A stretch of DNA of 64,000 bases, taken from Blattamonas nauphoetae. Its lineage: Eukaryota > Preaxostyla > Oxymonadida. The translations under genes and the position numbers were made by a program. Location: the NCBI GenBank assembly GCA_033064195.1, contig JARBJD010000026.1, forward strand, positions 62,001 to 126,000, read 5' to 3'. Below, piece by piece: positions 21,911 through 33,783 of this stretch (positions are counted from its first letter, which is position 1; each line of letters opens with the position of its first letter). The notes under the pieces were generated by a model. The model saw only the letters and a list, made by a program, of their open reading frames with translations, was not told the DNA's origin and ran no database searches.

Positions 21911-23757
21911 TTCAAAAAACCGAACTTTTCAAAAATCCGAAACATGGGGATTGAAAAATATATATTGGTCAAACTAAGAAAAATAAAATTTGGTTCCGCG
22001 CCGAAACCCCTGTGTCGGGAGAAAACCTCAAAATACCCCCTTTTGCCCGAAAAATAAAATTGTTTCGGCAATATCTCAACAACCAGTGAACCAATTTTGA
22101 TGAAGTTTTTCACAAAAACGTTTTTTTGGCGAAATGAACATTTTGAAAAAAATTTGGAGAAAAAATTCTGGATATTTGGGATAATGGAAAAAAACCCATA
22201 CAGTCGAAAATGTAAAACTGCAAGCACGTAATATGTAAGAAAGAATTCTGACCTATGTTTTATTCTCTTCACAGCAGAGTTCTGTGAGGATATTTTTGAC
22301 GCCAACAACCAAACCAGCCTTGTTGGTCAGTTTGGAGGTGAAATGTTCAGTTGGGGGACGGATCCGATCTCTGTCAAGAACAATCATTGGAATTGTTCAA
22401 TTTGGTTTTCAGCATCAATTTCGGCAGAAAAACAGAGATAAATCAAATCATTGTTGAAATGGAGAGCTATACAGAGAAAAGATTGTTATTAGAAAAGTGA
22501 GATGTCACGACGACTTCGTAGTTTCGAATCGATTGAAAATATGAGATCAAACAAATGTAAATTGGTCTCTTCATCACGTATCTCGTCATGTGTTGTCTTC
22601 ATTCGAGTGGAAGAGTGAGAGACAGTCGCTTTGATTTTTGACTTGAAGTTCCGACATGTGTATTGAGGGTTGAGCTTATTCAGTCTGAGACATCTCAGAA
22701 AACATCTGATCAAAACAGAAATTAGAGCTGGAAGGACAAACGGCTGAAGGGTCGCAATATCTGATCCTGTCCTTTCCTCAGAGACATTCCTTCCGTTTCG
22801 CAATGTTCAACACTCCAAATCTTGGTATTCAGCAGTGCGTCGGTGTTCGACAGAATGATTCCAGAAATTTATCGAAGAATGCACAATTTCGGCTTCGATG
22901 GGAAGAGAGTTGGAAACCATGGAACAATAACGGCGAGATAACATCGTAAGGTCTGAAATAATGAAGAAAAAGGGATGATACCCGATGAAATCATGGATTG
23001 TTTATGTTCTTAACGTGGAATTGCATCTTGTTGCGATCTGTCAACGAGCGTAGGTTTCTGTTCAGTTTGACTCCAACTCTCGTCATTCGGAAGAGCATTT
23101 CTGAAAAATGATGAATATTGGGATAATCGTTAAAATAAAACTGAACTTAAATCCAATGCACACCGTTGTAGAGCGGAAATGGAACTTCAGTCGAATCTGG
23201 TGGGAGTTCATGTTTGATGGTGGAAGAAACGCTATTTCTAATTTGAGTGTGCGAATACTGCGTGTTGCGAGAGGTGAAGGCGTTTGGGCGCGGTGAGAGG
23301 ATGAGGAGAGGAAGATCAAACCATGATGTTGCTTTTTCTCGTCACATCATTGACCTCGTTTCTCAGCGTCTATTATTGGAAAAGTTCAGATACATAAAAA
23401 CCGTGAAATGGAGGAAATAGTTAAAACGGATGCTTCCGTCAGCCTTGCAGTTTTACCTTTTCGGCTGTATTGTTCTCGACAAAAACTTCTTCGAAAAAAA
23501 ATCGGTTTATTTTTTGAGCAGCTTTTGTCGAGATCTTTACGATCACAATGCATTTCATTTGATTCAAAACGGATGGCTGGTTGTGGAGAAATGAGGGCAA
23601 AAAGTTGAGAAAAATATGTGGATGCCTAAAGGAAACAGTATTTTGAGGTTTTCTCCCGACACAGGGGTTTCGGCGCGAAACCAAATTTTATTTTTCTTAG
23701 TTTGACCAATGTATATTTTTCAAGCCCCATGTTACGGGTTTTTGAATATGTACGGGT
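21911..23757. mobile_element. TIR-bounded insertion in the Polinton B arm
   Basis: About 125 bp at the left (21911-22036) and the right (23637-23757) are inverted copies, sharing AAACATGGGG, TTGGTCAAACTAAG and CCCCTGTGTCGGGAG. The body between them (about 1.6 kb) is unlike the rest of the arm. On the minus strand, 22489-22803 reads TLQPFVLPALISVLIRCFL and ETNLHLFDLIFS, which is host-like but unrecognised. I could not fix the exact ends or a target duplication. Confidence 0.55.
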
Positions 23758-23781
23758 TATTGACACTACTATAAAATGTAA

Positions 23782-24560
23782 ATGAAGTGAGAATGAAACG
23801 ATAAGGTGAAATGACGTACCAGATCTGAACGATCTTTGTTGTTCACGTTTCATTGGTACACCACTTCACTTTATGAACGCGTTCATCAAAATTTCAGAAA
23901 ACAAGAGTAAAAACCAATGATTGAAGTGAGAACTAAACGATAAAACACATTCATGTACCAGATCTCACCGATCATTTCAGATTGAGTCTCGTTGGTACAC
24001 CAGTGTGTTTTATCAAAGATTAGAGCAAAAATGTTAATTTAGAGATCAAAATTGTGAAGTGAAACAAGGTTTGACGTGATAAAACACATTCATGTACCAG
24101 ATCTTACAGTTCATTTTTATCTTGACGATCAAACATTTTTAGTTCTGTCTTCTACCTTGTTTTGATAAAAAAAGAGAATTGAAATCAAATAGTTGTGAAA
24201 TGAAACGATAAGGTGAAGTGGTGTACCAGATCTGGATGATCACTTCAGATCGCGTTTTGTTGGTACACGAATGTGTTTTAGAAAAAATGAAGAGCATAAA
24301 TCGAAGAGTGGTGAAGTGTAAAAGGTGAAATGAAAGTTGAATCAAAGTAAAACAAAGTGGTGTACCAACGCATACAATTTTATCGATGAATCACGAAGTT
24401 TCTCGAGCAAAGATGAGGATCAAAATTTTGTTCACGTCATTTTAAATTTTAATTTTTGAAAAAAGTGAGAGACAATGAGAAAAAACTGACAATGAAGTGA
24501 AAATGAGAGTATAAAGTGAAGTGGTGTACCAAAACGAAAGAGGACAAAAGTGAAGTGAAA
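23782..24560. repeat. Array of about 130-bp palindromic modules in the Polinton B arm
   Basis: At least four modules recur, each with a TGTACCAGATC motif, a GATC-containing loop and the inverse TTGGTACAC. The pair AAAACACA / TGTGTTTTA often lies outside these, and AAGTGAGAATGAAACGATAA-like spacers come between. The clearest example is 23940-24012. Related modules occur in both Polinton A arms. Confidence 0.6.
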
Positions 24561-24982
24561 ATTCTGGTACGTCATTGTGTCGTATGAAGAGATTACTAAA
24601 AAATGAGAGCAGACCTGTTCTAATTCTTCAGAGAAAGACATTTTCGAAGCCTAAGACGCGATAGTGTACCACTGTTGAGACGATCACATAAATCGAGTAC
24701 GAGAATGTGTTTTATAAAGAGATGAACAAAAAAGAATACTAGTGGTGTCACCAATCGGTGTCTTGTCACCAATTGGTGCTTTTCTCATATTTGATAGAAG
24801 AGATAGTGAATATGAACTGTGTGAAGTGATAGAGTTAATTGATACCCCCTTCACGAGAAAAACACGAAATACTAGTTGTGTGTCCAGATCATGGGTTAGA
24901 TCATCTTTCGACATGAAAAAGAGGACAGATTAGACTTTATTCACATCATATTTTGCTTCTTTCACTTTATTTAGCAATCTTT

Positions 24983-26057
24983 AGACGTATATTGACATGA
25001 TTCTTATTGATTGAAATGATGAAATGAAAAGATGGGCAGATCGATTTCTGTTCCTCGTCGGATGTGCTGTTGTCAGCTTTGAACGTGAAGACTGGGTATG
25101 TGTCAAGACTGAGCACGAACAGCTGTCTCATCAGGCGAAGGATGTCAGAAATGTAAGGACGAAAGGCGACGATGTTGCCGAGGAGGAGATTGAGGGAGAG
25201 GATCCCAGCTGCCTCTTCGCCCTCATCCAGCTCTGATTTCACTTCATCTTCGAGAGCCTTCGAGACGGGTTTGGAGATGGCTGAGACAAGTTGAAGGATG
25301 ACGTGGACGAGTCGTTGGAGGAGCAACTGTCCACAGATGTCTGCGAGGCGATGTGTCGTTGGTTTGCTCATCGTTCGGATGAGGATGGAGAGGAGCGAGT
25401 GCACTGCCTCGGAGAACTAGGATTGGACAGCAAACGGCTTGTCTGATATGGGGCTGCTGGAAGACGGGTAGCTTGTGAGGTGGACGGAGGGGATGAGGGT
25501 GCTGATGTAGGAGAGCGAGGGAGGGACGAGAGAGCCCTTGTGTGTGTGAACGCCCTCATTCCAGCAGAAGCGATTGGGAGAGTGAGACGAGCGAGAGAAG
25601 CGTCGTTCCAAGTGTCTCGTTGTCATCAAGCGAAGAATTCACAGCCAACCTGAACTGCGTCTCGAAGTCCTAGAGCAGCGGTCACGCGGTGGCTGCGATG
25701 GGAGAGTGAGAGGAAGTCAGCGAGCATTTCCAACATCATGTCGACTGTGATGACCACTGTGGGGAGACTCAACTGCTCAGTGAAGTTGTATGCGGGAAGG
25801 ATGAAATGGAGTGAGTGTGATGTCGGGATTGTGTGGAAAACATGAAATAACTCCGAACATGGCATCTTTGGCTGTCAGTTGTGGTTATACTGTGTCTTCT
25901 TTCCATCGTCTGCCACAAGACCGTCTCCAGACTGTACCCAATCTGCTCTCTCTTTCACAACATCTCGATGTTCATGAGTGGTGGAAGAACCGACGAGATC
26001 ACATCCCTGTTCAGCGCGGCGTTGGGCAACCCGATGTCAGCGGGAACAGTTGGTGTG
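24983..26057 (-). pseudogene. Degraded host gene, downstream part (split by Polinton A)
   Basis: Minus-strand coding-like segments: 25865-25626 (HFILPAYNFTEQLSLPTVV and MMLEMLADFLSLSHRSHRV), 25629-25417, and 25404-24983 (ADICGQLLLQRLVHVILQLV, LNLLLGNIVAFRPYI). The last two are in one frame, separated by a TAG at about 25405-25413 where CAG would fit. Frames shift elsewhere. The upstream part of the same gene lies at 62317-63821, beyond Polinton A, whose 6-bp duplication (GGTGTG) sits at the junction. I do not recognise the protein. It is helical and Leu-rich. Confidence 0.5.
26052..26057. repeat. Polinton A target duplication, left
   Basis: GGTGTG lies immediately before the terminal AGTAGTATAG. 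The same six bases follow the right terminus at 62311-62316. Six-base duplications are the hallmark of Polinton integration. Confidence 0.9.
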
Positions 26058-29000
26058 AGTAGTATAGTAGACGATTTGGGAACCAGATTGAAATAGTCGT
26101 TGAAATCAGAAACGAAAAGTCAATTCCAATTGACCATTTCTAAATCTTGTATTAAAAGGAATTTAGGCCATTTCAATGATGCCAATATTTGACCTAAATT
26201 CCAGAAATATGTTCAATATTTCGACCTCATTTTAAGCGTTAATTTTGAAGCAAATTTTTGTCATATTCCAAAAATGTTGTCACTTTTTTCGATGTTTTTT
26301 CACTTTTGAACTCGAACAAAGTGAATCCAACTTGAGAACCACTTCGAAAAAAATCGAAAAAAATTCTAAAATGTCGAGGACGATGTGAGTCGTCGATCAA
26401 AACAATCCCGATGAAAATCGGTTGAGAATTCGCGGAGCTACGTACCGAACAGTGGTCAAAAAATGGACCAAAAAGTCGATTTTCAGATTTCGCTACTAAC
26501 CACTCCTTTATGTCTCAAATTCACCTCAAACATCTTCTAAAATTACAAAATCGATTTTGAAAGGTGAAATTCGCGATAAAAAACACATTTTGGAAAAAAA
26601 GTTTGATCCGACCCATTGAGGATTTTTACGAGTCGAATTTTTCGAGATACGGTATGGACCCTGTCTTCCATCATCTTTCGCTCAGGAATCGTCCTCTTAT
26701 GACGCCTTTTTGTGTTAGATCGGATAAGAACGCCTTCTGGCGACTTTAGGTATGAACCTTTTCACGTCACGATCCTTCGGACACTTTTTTGCCAATTTTC
26801 GTTTTTAACGTTAGATCTACTAAATTCTTCGCATTTGCGTCCAAGCGACGCTTTTTTGAGATTTCCTGTTTCCCCACTTCATTAGTCCTCTTTTTTTGCA
26901 CACACCTTTGATTCACCACATTTTCACCTCACTTTCAATCACCATCTTTTTTGTATGCGTTTTCACATATCATCCTCCCTTTCTCACCTTCCGAGGAGGG
27001 AGTGGTTGAATTTTTTAACACTTTCGTTCACCAGTTTTTCTATAAAGTTGATTTTACGTGTTTTTCCTCATATCTTGTCCACACGTTTGTCTTAACAAAA
27101 ACTCATTTCAATACATTTCATCACTCATCTTTCTTGTTCCATTTCACCACTTATCCGTTCATAAGACTCTCTCATTTACCTCATTTCACAACCCTTTTTC
27201 CGTCGTTCACACCTCACGCGCACATCATTATGTCTTCATTGTTTTTGACTTTTTGCTTAATTCGACAAAAGAGATTGGAAACAAGGTACAATGAAGTGAG
27301 CAAGTATGATAGTGAATGGTGAAATGGATGAAGTGAGAATTGAGGTACACTAATGTGTTTTATGAACGGGTTCATCGAAATTTCGCATAAAAAGAGCAAA
27401 CAAAAGTGAATGAAGTGAGAATCAAGCGATAAAGTGAAGTGAGGGACGAAAGAAACGAGAAGATCAAAACCAACGAGATCCTGGTTCAGAAATGAGTTTT
27501 ATGATCGCGTGAATCGAAATTTCACAAACAAAGAGCAAACAAAAGTGAATGAAGTGGCAATCAAACAATAAAGTGAAGTGAGGGACGAAAGAAACGAGGA
27601 GAGTAAAAAACGACGAGATCAAGGTTACAAAATGACTTTTATGCGCGAACGAAACCAATGTCGCCTAATCAATGTGAACTGAGTTTAGAAAAACATACTT
27701 GTGAATCTTAAAACATAATTGGAGAATTGATATTGAGCGGGCACTGTGGATTGTTTCTATTGTGTTCATAATTGAATTTTAGAATTAGATAAATAAAAAA
27801 CAAGAGAATACCAGTTTAGTTCCAGTTGTGAGACATCCTTTGCGACCATAAACAGCAATGCTTCACTCGATTGGATGGTCACTCTTCAGTCCGCTTTATC
27901 TGGTACACAAATTGATTTTAAGAAAGAATGAATGTGGAAACAGAGGATACCAATTTCAATCCTTCAGTGACACATTCTTTCGAATTCTAAAACACCATAC
28001 TGTACCTCAGATGTGAGGATCATTGACATCGAGTTAACTATGGGTTTTAAAAAGTGAACTAATCAAAAAACGTGAGCATACCAGGTTCATTTCGGTAATG
28101 CCACATTCTGTGAACGATAAACCGCGATCGTGGACCCAATTCGAAGGTGACTGTTTTGATCGTTTCGATCTGGTACACTACTTGTTTTTAGGAAAGAATG
28201 AGCAAAGAAAATGAACAAACCGGTTAATCTCCAGTCGGATCCACATTGATCAGAGCCTAAAACACCGTGCTGTACCAGAACTGAGAAGACAGAAAAAGAG
28301 CCAAATTAGGTCCAAGAGAATGTTTTATGAAAAGAGAAGAGTTAAAATGAGAAAGTCAAAAGAGGGAGAACATGAATTCAAGGTCAATAGAAAGTAAAAC
28401 AAAGCGGCGTACCTTCTGAATCAAAATCGACGATCGATCGAGAAATTTCGAGCACCAAAAAGTTGATCAAAAATTTTAGAACTCATGTCAAACTTTAATT
28501 TTTGAAAAAAGTGAGAGACAATGAAGAGATAATGAGAATGAAGTGACAATGAAAATTCTAGAGTGAAGTGGAGAGAGAAAAAGAGAAGACAAAAAGTGAA
28601 GTGTGAATGTGAGTTCACAAATGTGTTTTAGGAAAAGATAAAACAAAAAAGAGATCAAACAAGTTTTAATTCTTCAGTGAAAGTCACTTTCGAAAAGTAA
28701 GCGGCGATAGCGCGTCGGTGTTGAGATGATCAGTGATTTCGAGGTCATAAGAGAGTGTCAAAAGAGAATGAAAGAAAGAGAAGAGCAAACAAGTTATTTT
28801 TCAGTCGTGAAACAACATTCGAAACGATAAGACGCGACGGTTGATCAGATCTTCGAGGTCATCAATGGTTCGATCAGAGACGGTACATAAATGTGTTTTA
28901 TGAAGAGATTTATCAAAAAAGAGAACAAACCTGTTGAAGAGAAGTCAGAAACGAATTTTCAGAAGATAAGACACATTAGTGTACCTAAATGAGAGAGTCA

Positions 29001-29403
29001 GAAAAAAGTGAAGGATCGAGAACAAGAATGAGTTGGCAAAAAAGAAAAGAGAACAAATGTGAAAGTAGAAAGAGAAACACACCTAAATCAAACAGTAAAG
29101 AGACGTCAGGAACGAGAAGAAAGGATCGAGTCCCATTGAAGGACTTTCTCTGATCAAACAAGACTGATCGAACCCATCGATGACAGAATTGAAGTATCGA
29201 AAGATCACCAACGATAAAACAACGAATGAACATTTATTTTTGAATTTTTTAATTTGTATTAAATGAATCCAACTGAGATGTACAACGAAAGACGTCGAGT
29301 ATGTTCAGAACAAGCATTAATTGAATCAATGAGAGAAGAGAACTGTTCACTGGTCTCTGAGTATGTCAGAAATAATGTGCCGGTGACGTATGTTCATGAG
29401 GGA
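26058..29403. repeat. Polinton A terminal inverted repeat, left
   Basis: A 3.35-kb inverted copy of 58963-62310, near-identical by eye. The first 430 bp are also shared with Polinton B. Further in lie His/Phe/Ser-rich T-rich sequence, then tandem modules of about 140 bp (GTGTTTTATGAA, AAGTGAATGAAGTGAGAAT and similar). The inner end reaches into the first gene, so that gene's 5' part exists in both arms. Confidence 0.93.
29233..29244 (+). promoter_or_regulatory. Polinton T-rich start motif
   Basis: TTTATTTTTGAA followed by TTTTTTAATTTG, just before the ATG at 29263. The same motif class precedes most Polinton A genes. Confidence 0.5.
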
Positions 29404-29652
29404 GTTGAATGGAGAATAAAACCAAAGTTGTGGAATCAAGGAAACAGACCTCACTTAGCGAAACGTCGACACTACACTCAATCATTCGTCGAAAATGAAC
29501 TGAAGAAATATAATTGTGAGCTCGTCGGTGAGTACACCAAAGTTCTGGTTCCATTCACATATCGAGAGATTGGCGGAAGTGAAGTGTTCAGAATTAGACT
29601 TGATTCCTGGCTAAAGGCAACGATAAAGCCCCATCAGAGAAAACAGAAATAA
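29263..29652 (+). CDS. Polinton A small two-repeat protein
   Basis: 129 residues made of two copies of a domain of about 50 residues. The first has NCSLVSEYVRNNVPVTYVHEG and a Trp-containing end. The second has NCELVGEYTKVLVPFTYREIGG and SWLKATIKPHQR. The pattern recalls small repeat domains of giant viruses, but I cannot name it. A 5' part of the same gene is repeated on the minus strand at 58963-59103 because it falls within the terminal repeat. Its location upstream of the polymerase gene is the only functional clue. Confidence 0.6.
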   Translation: MNPTEMYNERRRVCSEQALIESMREENCSLVSEYVRNNVPVTYVHEGVEWRIKPKLWNQGNRPHLAKRRHYTQSFVENELKKYNCELVGEYTKVLVPFTYREIGGSEVFRIRLDSWLKATIKPHQRKQK

Positions 29653-29661
29653 ACGCTCAAC

Positions 29662-29690
29662 TTTTTTTATTTTCGGATTTTTTAATTTGT
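29662..29690 (+). promoter_or_regulatory. Polinton T-rich start motif before polymerase
   Basis: TTTTTTTATTTTCGG and TTTTTTAATTTG end a few bases before the ATG at 29696. The same block is kept in Polinton fragment C at about 12975-13010, which supports a role as leader or promoter. Confidence 0.55.
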
Positions 29691-29695
29691 AGTAA

Positions 29696-32600
29696 ATGGC
29701 GGCGACACTGAAATTTGTCACTGACAGCATCACGAAAATTAGAACACTATTTTCAAACACCACCTTTGAATTCAAGGATGAACATGGCTATGATCGAACA
29801 TATAATCCAAACATTAGAAACTACCAACATCATCGTGCATATCTCCTGTCAATGCTCAAGAATCCAGATCTCCATTTTGAAGGAGAGATAAGGAATATTT
29901 CCAACTATCAGATTGATGATTTTATTCACAAACTGGAAGAGCACAATAACAATGCAATGATGAATGAAGAAGACAGCAAAGCAAGAATGCAAATCATGAA
30001 AGAAAATCCAAGAGTGAACAAAGATGAACTGAAGAAGCAGGTGTTCAAAATGACGTGGAAACTGAAATCAATTGAAGAGAAGCTGATGGATCATTGGATG
30101 AAGAATCTGTTAATCATTCAGAAGAAAAATGAACAAATGGAAAAGAGAGAAGTGCAGACATTTGAGGGATTTGAAGAATGCATATTATTAGCTGAACCAC
30201 GAGACAAAGCAGCATTCAATTCTTGTCTCATGGATGCACGAAGGAAGTTCAAAAAGAATGAGGTCGAGAAGGTTGAAGACAATGGAAAACCATATCAGCT
30301 GTACTTCCACAATCATCTGAAGAATGTCGAGGAAATCACAACCTTCATTAAAGCAGTGTTCGACAAAGAGAAAGATCATCCATTCAAGATTAGTATTGAC
30401 TTTGGAAAGATCATCGAGAGAAAAGACAAAGATGAGACACTGTACACTGATTTCAGACCAGAACTGGAGAACACATCAAAGAGTTTTCCGACAGTGATCA
30501 GAAGTTCAGGAGACATCTCTGAGTATTCGAAGGATGCAATCAATTTGATCAAGGAATCACAAGAGAGAACACTAATGGATACGAAGACAATGTACATCGC
30601 ATTCCACTCCATTCTAGTTGCAGTCTATCGATTCCCAGTTGCAGGAAAAGCAAATGCAATTCTCACTGAACACATCAAAACGAGGAATGTTCGATACATC
30701 GATTCTGAGTACAATATCTGCTTCTTTCAAGCTCTTTCATTCCTCACACTTCCTGAAGTTCAAGGTAAGAAAATATCAATCAATATGAGGAACAGTGAAG
30801 CCTACAGATTGTTCGCACAATGGATGAATCTCACTCATCTCCAATCTCGACAATTGACCCCACATCTTCAGAATTATCCTGGGTTTGATATCGCATGTGA
30901 TATTGAGAAAGCAATGATTCAATTTAACATCACAGTTCACATTTATGAATACGACGAAGACAAGAAGAAGTACCCGAACTCTAGTTCGACTAGTGACCCC
31001 CAAAGGGGTCGTTACTTCCTGAGTCAATCGTATGTCAACGAAAATGATGATGCTCGTGTTCTTCCCATCCTGATGATTCCACTGACGTCAACTCTCGTTC
31101 ATGTGATGTTTATTGTAGATCCTGAGAAAATCACTGGATACAAACTCTGTCCATATTGTCAGTCAAGAGGATTCCAAGTGAAGAATAAAAACTTCAGTAG
31201 AGATTTTGAGAAGCATCTCAAAGAGTGCAAAGAACTTGATGGAAAACATGTGAAGAAGATCTCACTCGATAAGACGCCAAGACCATACGTTCCACATATT
31301 CTTAACAATAGAACTTATGAATTTCTGATGGCACACAAGAGACAAGACGAATTCAAACCAACACAATACTACATCACGTACGATTTCGAAACAATGGAAG
31401 ATCTCATTCTTGACAATCTATTCTCTGATGATAATACTCAATTGATCTCTCATCTAAAACCTCTCTCTGTTGCATCAGCAATCAAAACAAAATCAGGTGT
31501 GAAGTCAATCTACTTTGATCTTCGAGATGGAAAAGACTTCGTGAAGCAATGGATCAGAGAACTCTTCAAATATGCAGAAACAGTTCGAGAGGACAACTAC
31601 TATGAAGATCCAGAAATACCCTCTCAAAATGAAGTCAGTGTGATTGGATTCAACAGTTCCAGATTCGACATCAATCTCATCTTTCGTGATCTCGTTGATC
31701 AGGATTGGAAAGTGGTGAGCTTCCTTGGATCCACAACGAAGTACAAACAAGTATTGATCCGACATGAGAGAACGCAACAGGTGCTTCGATTCATTGACAT
31801 GATGTCGGACACAGGACCAATGACTTTGGATAATGCAGTCAAAGCCTATGGAGGAAAGACGACTTTTCAGAAATCATTCTTTGCGTACGAATCGTTTGAT
31901 TCATCTGACTACGATACAGTGCTGAGCAAACAAGAACCATTCTCCAAATATGAATTCTATTCCAGTCTGAACAACAGTGAAATGTCCGACAGTGATTACC
32001 AAATGTACCTTGATGATTGGAACAAGCATGGATTCAAGAACCGTTGGGACTATCTGAAATTCTACAACATCAGAGATGTCGAATGTATGATTGCACCTCT
32101 GGACAATCTGATTGATCTGAACTTCCAATACAAAGTGGATATGTTGCACAATCTCTCATTGTCAGCCAACGCTTCTGCAATCAAATATGCGTGTGCCTAC
32201 AAAGACTTTGATATCGACGATGATTTCAATGGAGTGGATCAATCTGGAGAAATAAAAATCACCAAGCAATACTGGAAGTACAAAGTTGCATCGTACATCT
32301 ATCAAGACCAGAAAGCTCATCGCAGTACTGATAAAAATGTCACTGAAGCAGACTATGAGTGGTTTGTTCAACAATGCAAGAAAGTTTGTTATATCTGCAA
32401 GTGCCACTTCTCACAAGCAGTGCGACCAACATTAGATAGAATCGACAATTCAAAAGGACATTCAAAAGAGAACGTGAAGATCTGCTGTGATTACTGCAAC
32501 ACCTACAAGTCAGACAAGGACGAGCATCTCACTCGATTGAGAATTCAACTGAAGAAGTATTGCATCTGGAAATCACTCCCAATGACTCTGACACACGAGC

Positions 32601-33057
32601 AAACATATCACAAGTTGAGAGCCGCAGTGACTGGTGGACTATCAAATGTTCAGCACCGACAGAACATCAAAGACGTGACGCCGATCAATCACTTCAAGTA
32701 TGAAGATGGTGTTGTCAAATCAATAGATACAGAACACATCATGACTCATGTCTGCGGTGTTGACTTTAATTCACTTTATCCAAGTGCTTTTTCATCAATC
32801 AAGAACAAGAACAATCCATACACCAACCACAGAATGTACATGCCAGGAAGATGTTTGTTCACGGCAACAGGAGATAAAGAATGTCGTAAGATCATCGAAG
32901 ACAAGAATCAGAAGACACTGTTCGTTGCAGAGTTGAAAGGACACATCGATGAGCAGTACATAAATGATTTCATTAACTTCCCACCAATCTTCAGAAACAT
33001 AGTGGTCAATACGACAGAAGAGAACATTGGAGAGAAGACATATGGGTCGTTCCCACT
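29696..33057 (+). CDS. Polinton A protein-primed DNA polymerase B, first part
   Basis: The N-terminal third is specific to this family and includes NICFFQALSFL (OTU-like flavour) and a CPYC...H....C zinc-binding segment. The 3'-5' exonuclease boxes follow: TYDFETME, GFNSSRFDINL and YNIRDVECM. An HNH-like module comes next (CYICKCHF, LDRIDNSKGH, CDYCNTYKSDKD). Polymerase motif A, VDFNSLYPSAF, comes near the end. The palm motifs B and C lie in the part beyond the 11.3-kb insertion. Polintons use this enzyme for protein-primed self-replication. This is a fossil gene, interrupted by one large insertion. Confidence 0.9.
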
Positions 33058-33153
33058 CAGAATCGACACCCCTTTTTTCTTGTTTCAAAACACTTCATTT
33101 GTTGTAATCAAGCAATTTTTGGGGGCAAAAGTTTATCTTTTCACTAGATCAGT

Positions 33154-33783
33154 TTCATCGCAACTCTCAGAAATTATAATGAGTCCGATCTTCTTCCACC
33201 ACGACAGTTGATTAAACTCGTCGTACACCTTGTCTCTCTTCGTGTATACTTCTAGGATATGGGGAAAAGATGGAAAATATCAGTTTTCCGGCAGCGTGTC
33301 GCAGTCTCCACAGAATGACCCGTCTTCGGTCAGATCTCTCTCGTTTTGATTCTTCTCTCAGGAAATAATCAAGACAAACATCTCAATAACTGTCCACGTT
33401 TTATTTCAGTCTCCCAACAATGCTACATCCTTCATTCGACAATCCTTCTCCACCACTTCTGTAATCCAACTATGCCCTCACATCGTCAGTGGTCGCTGCC
33501 TCATATTCCTTTTATCAAGATAACTCTCTTGAAACCAAACCGCAATCGTCAAGTTCTGTTCGATCCGCCAGAGTTCAAACGACGTGAAAAGCACTTCATA
33601 GAATGTCCGTTCCGATCCGCTCCTCAGCCTCCAAATTTGCCTTCAATCACCATAATTCGAAAGATACACAGCATACTCATCTCTTCTGCGGTTAAAGCTC
33701 TCGTCTCATACACACAGGCACTCTGCTCTTTATCCTGAACCCTAAATCCCTCACAGAAACGGAACAATATCTTACTCTCAACT
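33154..33783. other. Left interior of the 11.3-kb insertion, no clear gene
   Basis: Open in places (33346-33738 plus, Pro- and His-rich) but unrecognised. It may be a degraded upstream part of the gene that follows. Confidence 0.25.

Larger units (their letters stand above)
20529..24982. mobile_element. Polinton B, left arm (broken remnant in view)
   Basis: The terminus AGTAGTATAGAAGAAG and the next several hundred bases match both termini of Polinton A, but interior parts are more diverged. The inner 180 bp (about 24803-24982) reappear inverted at 63822-64000, so an opposing arm exists at the right end of the window. No Polinton protein gene lies between the arms apart from those of Polinton A. 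It looks like an older, broken element or one with replaced cargo. The candidate 6-bp target sequence is TGCACA (20523-20528), but its partner is outside the window. An inserted TIR-bounded block lies at about 21911-23757. Confidence 0.7.

Noticed and set aside
20893-24933. Many short open frames in the Polinton B arm
   Set aside because: They are T/A-rich, low-complexity and not conserved, apart from the one His/Phe/Ser-rich frame reported separately.
27464-28618. Short Phe/Ser-rich frames duplicated in both Polinton A arms
   Set aside because: They exist twice only because the arms are inverted copies. They lie in tandem non-coding modules.
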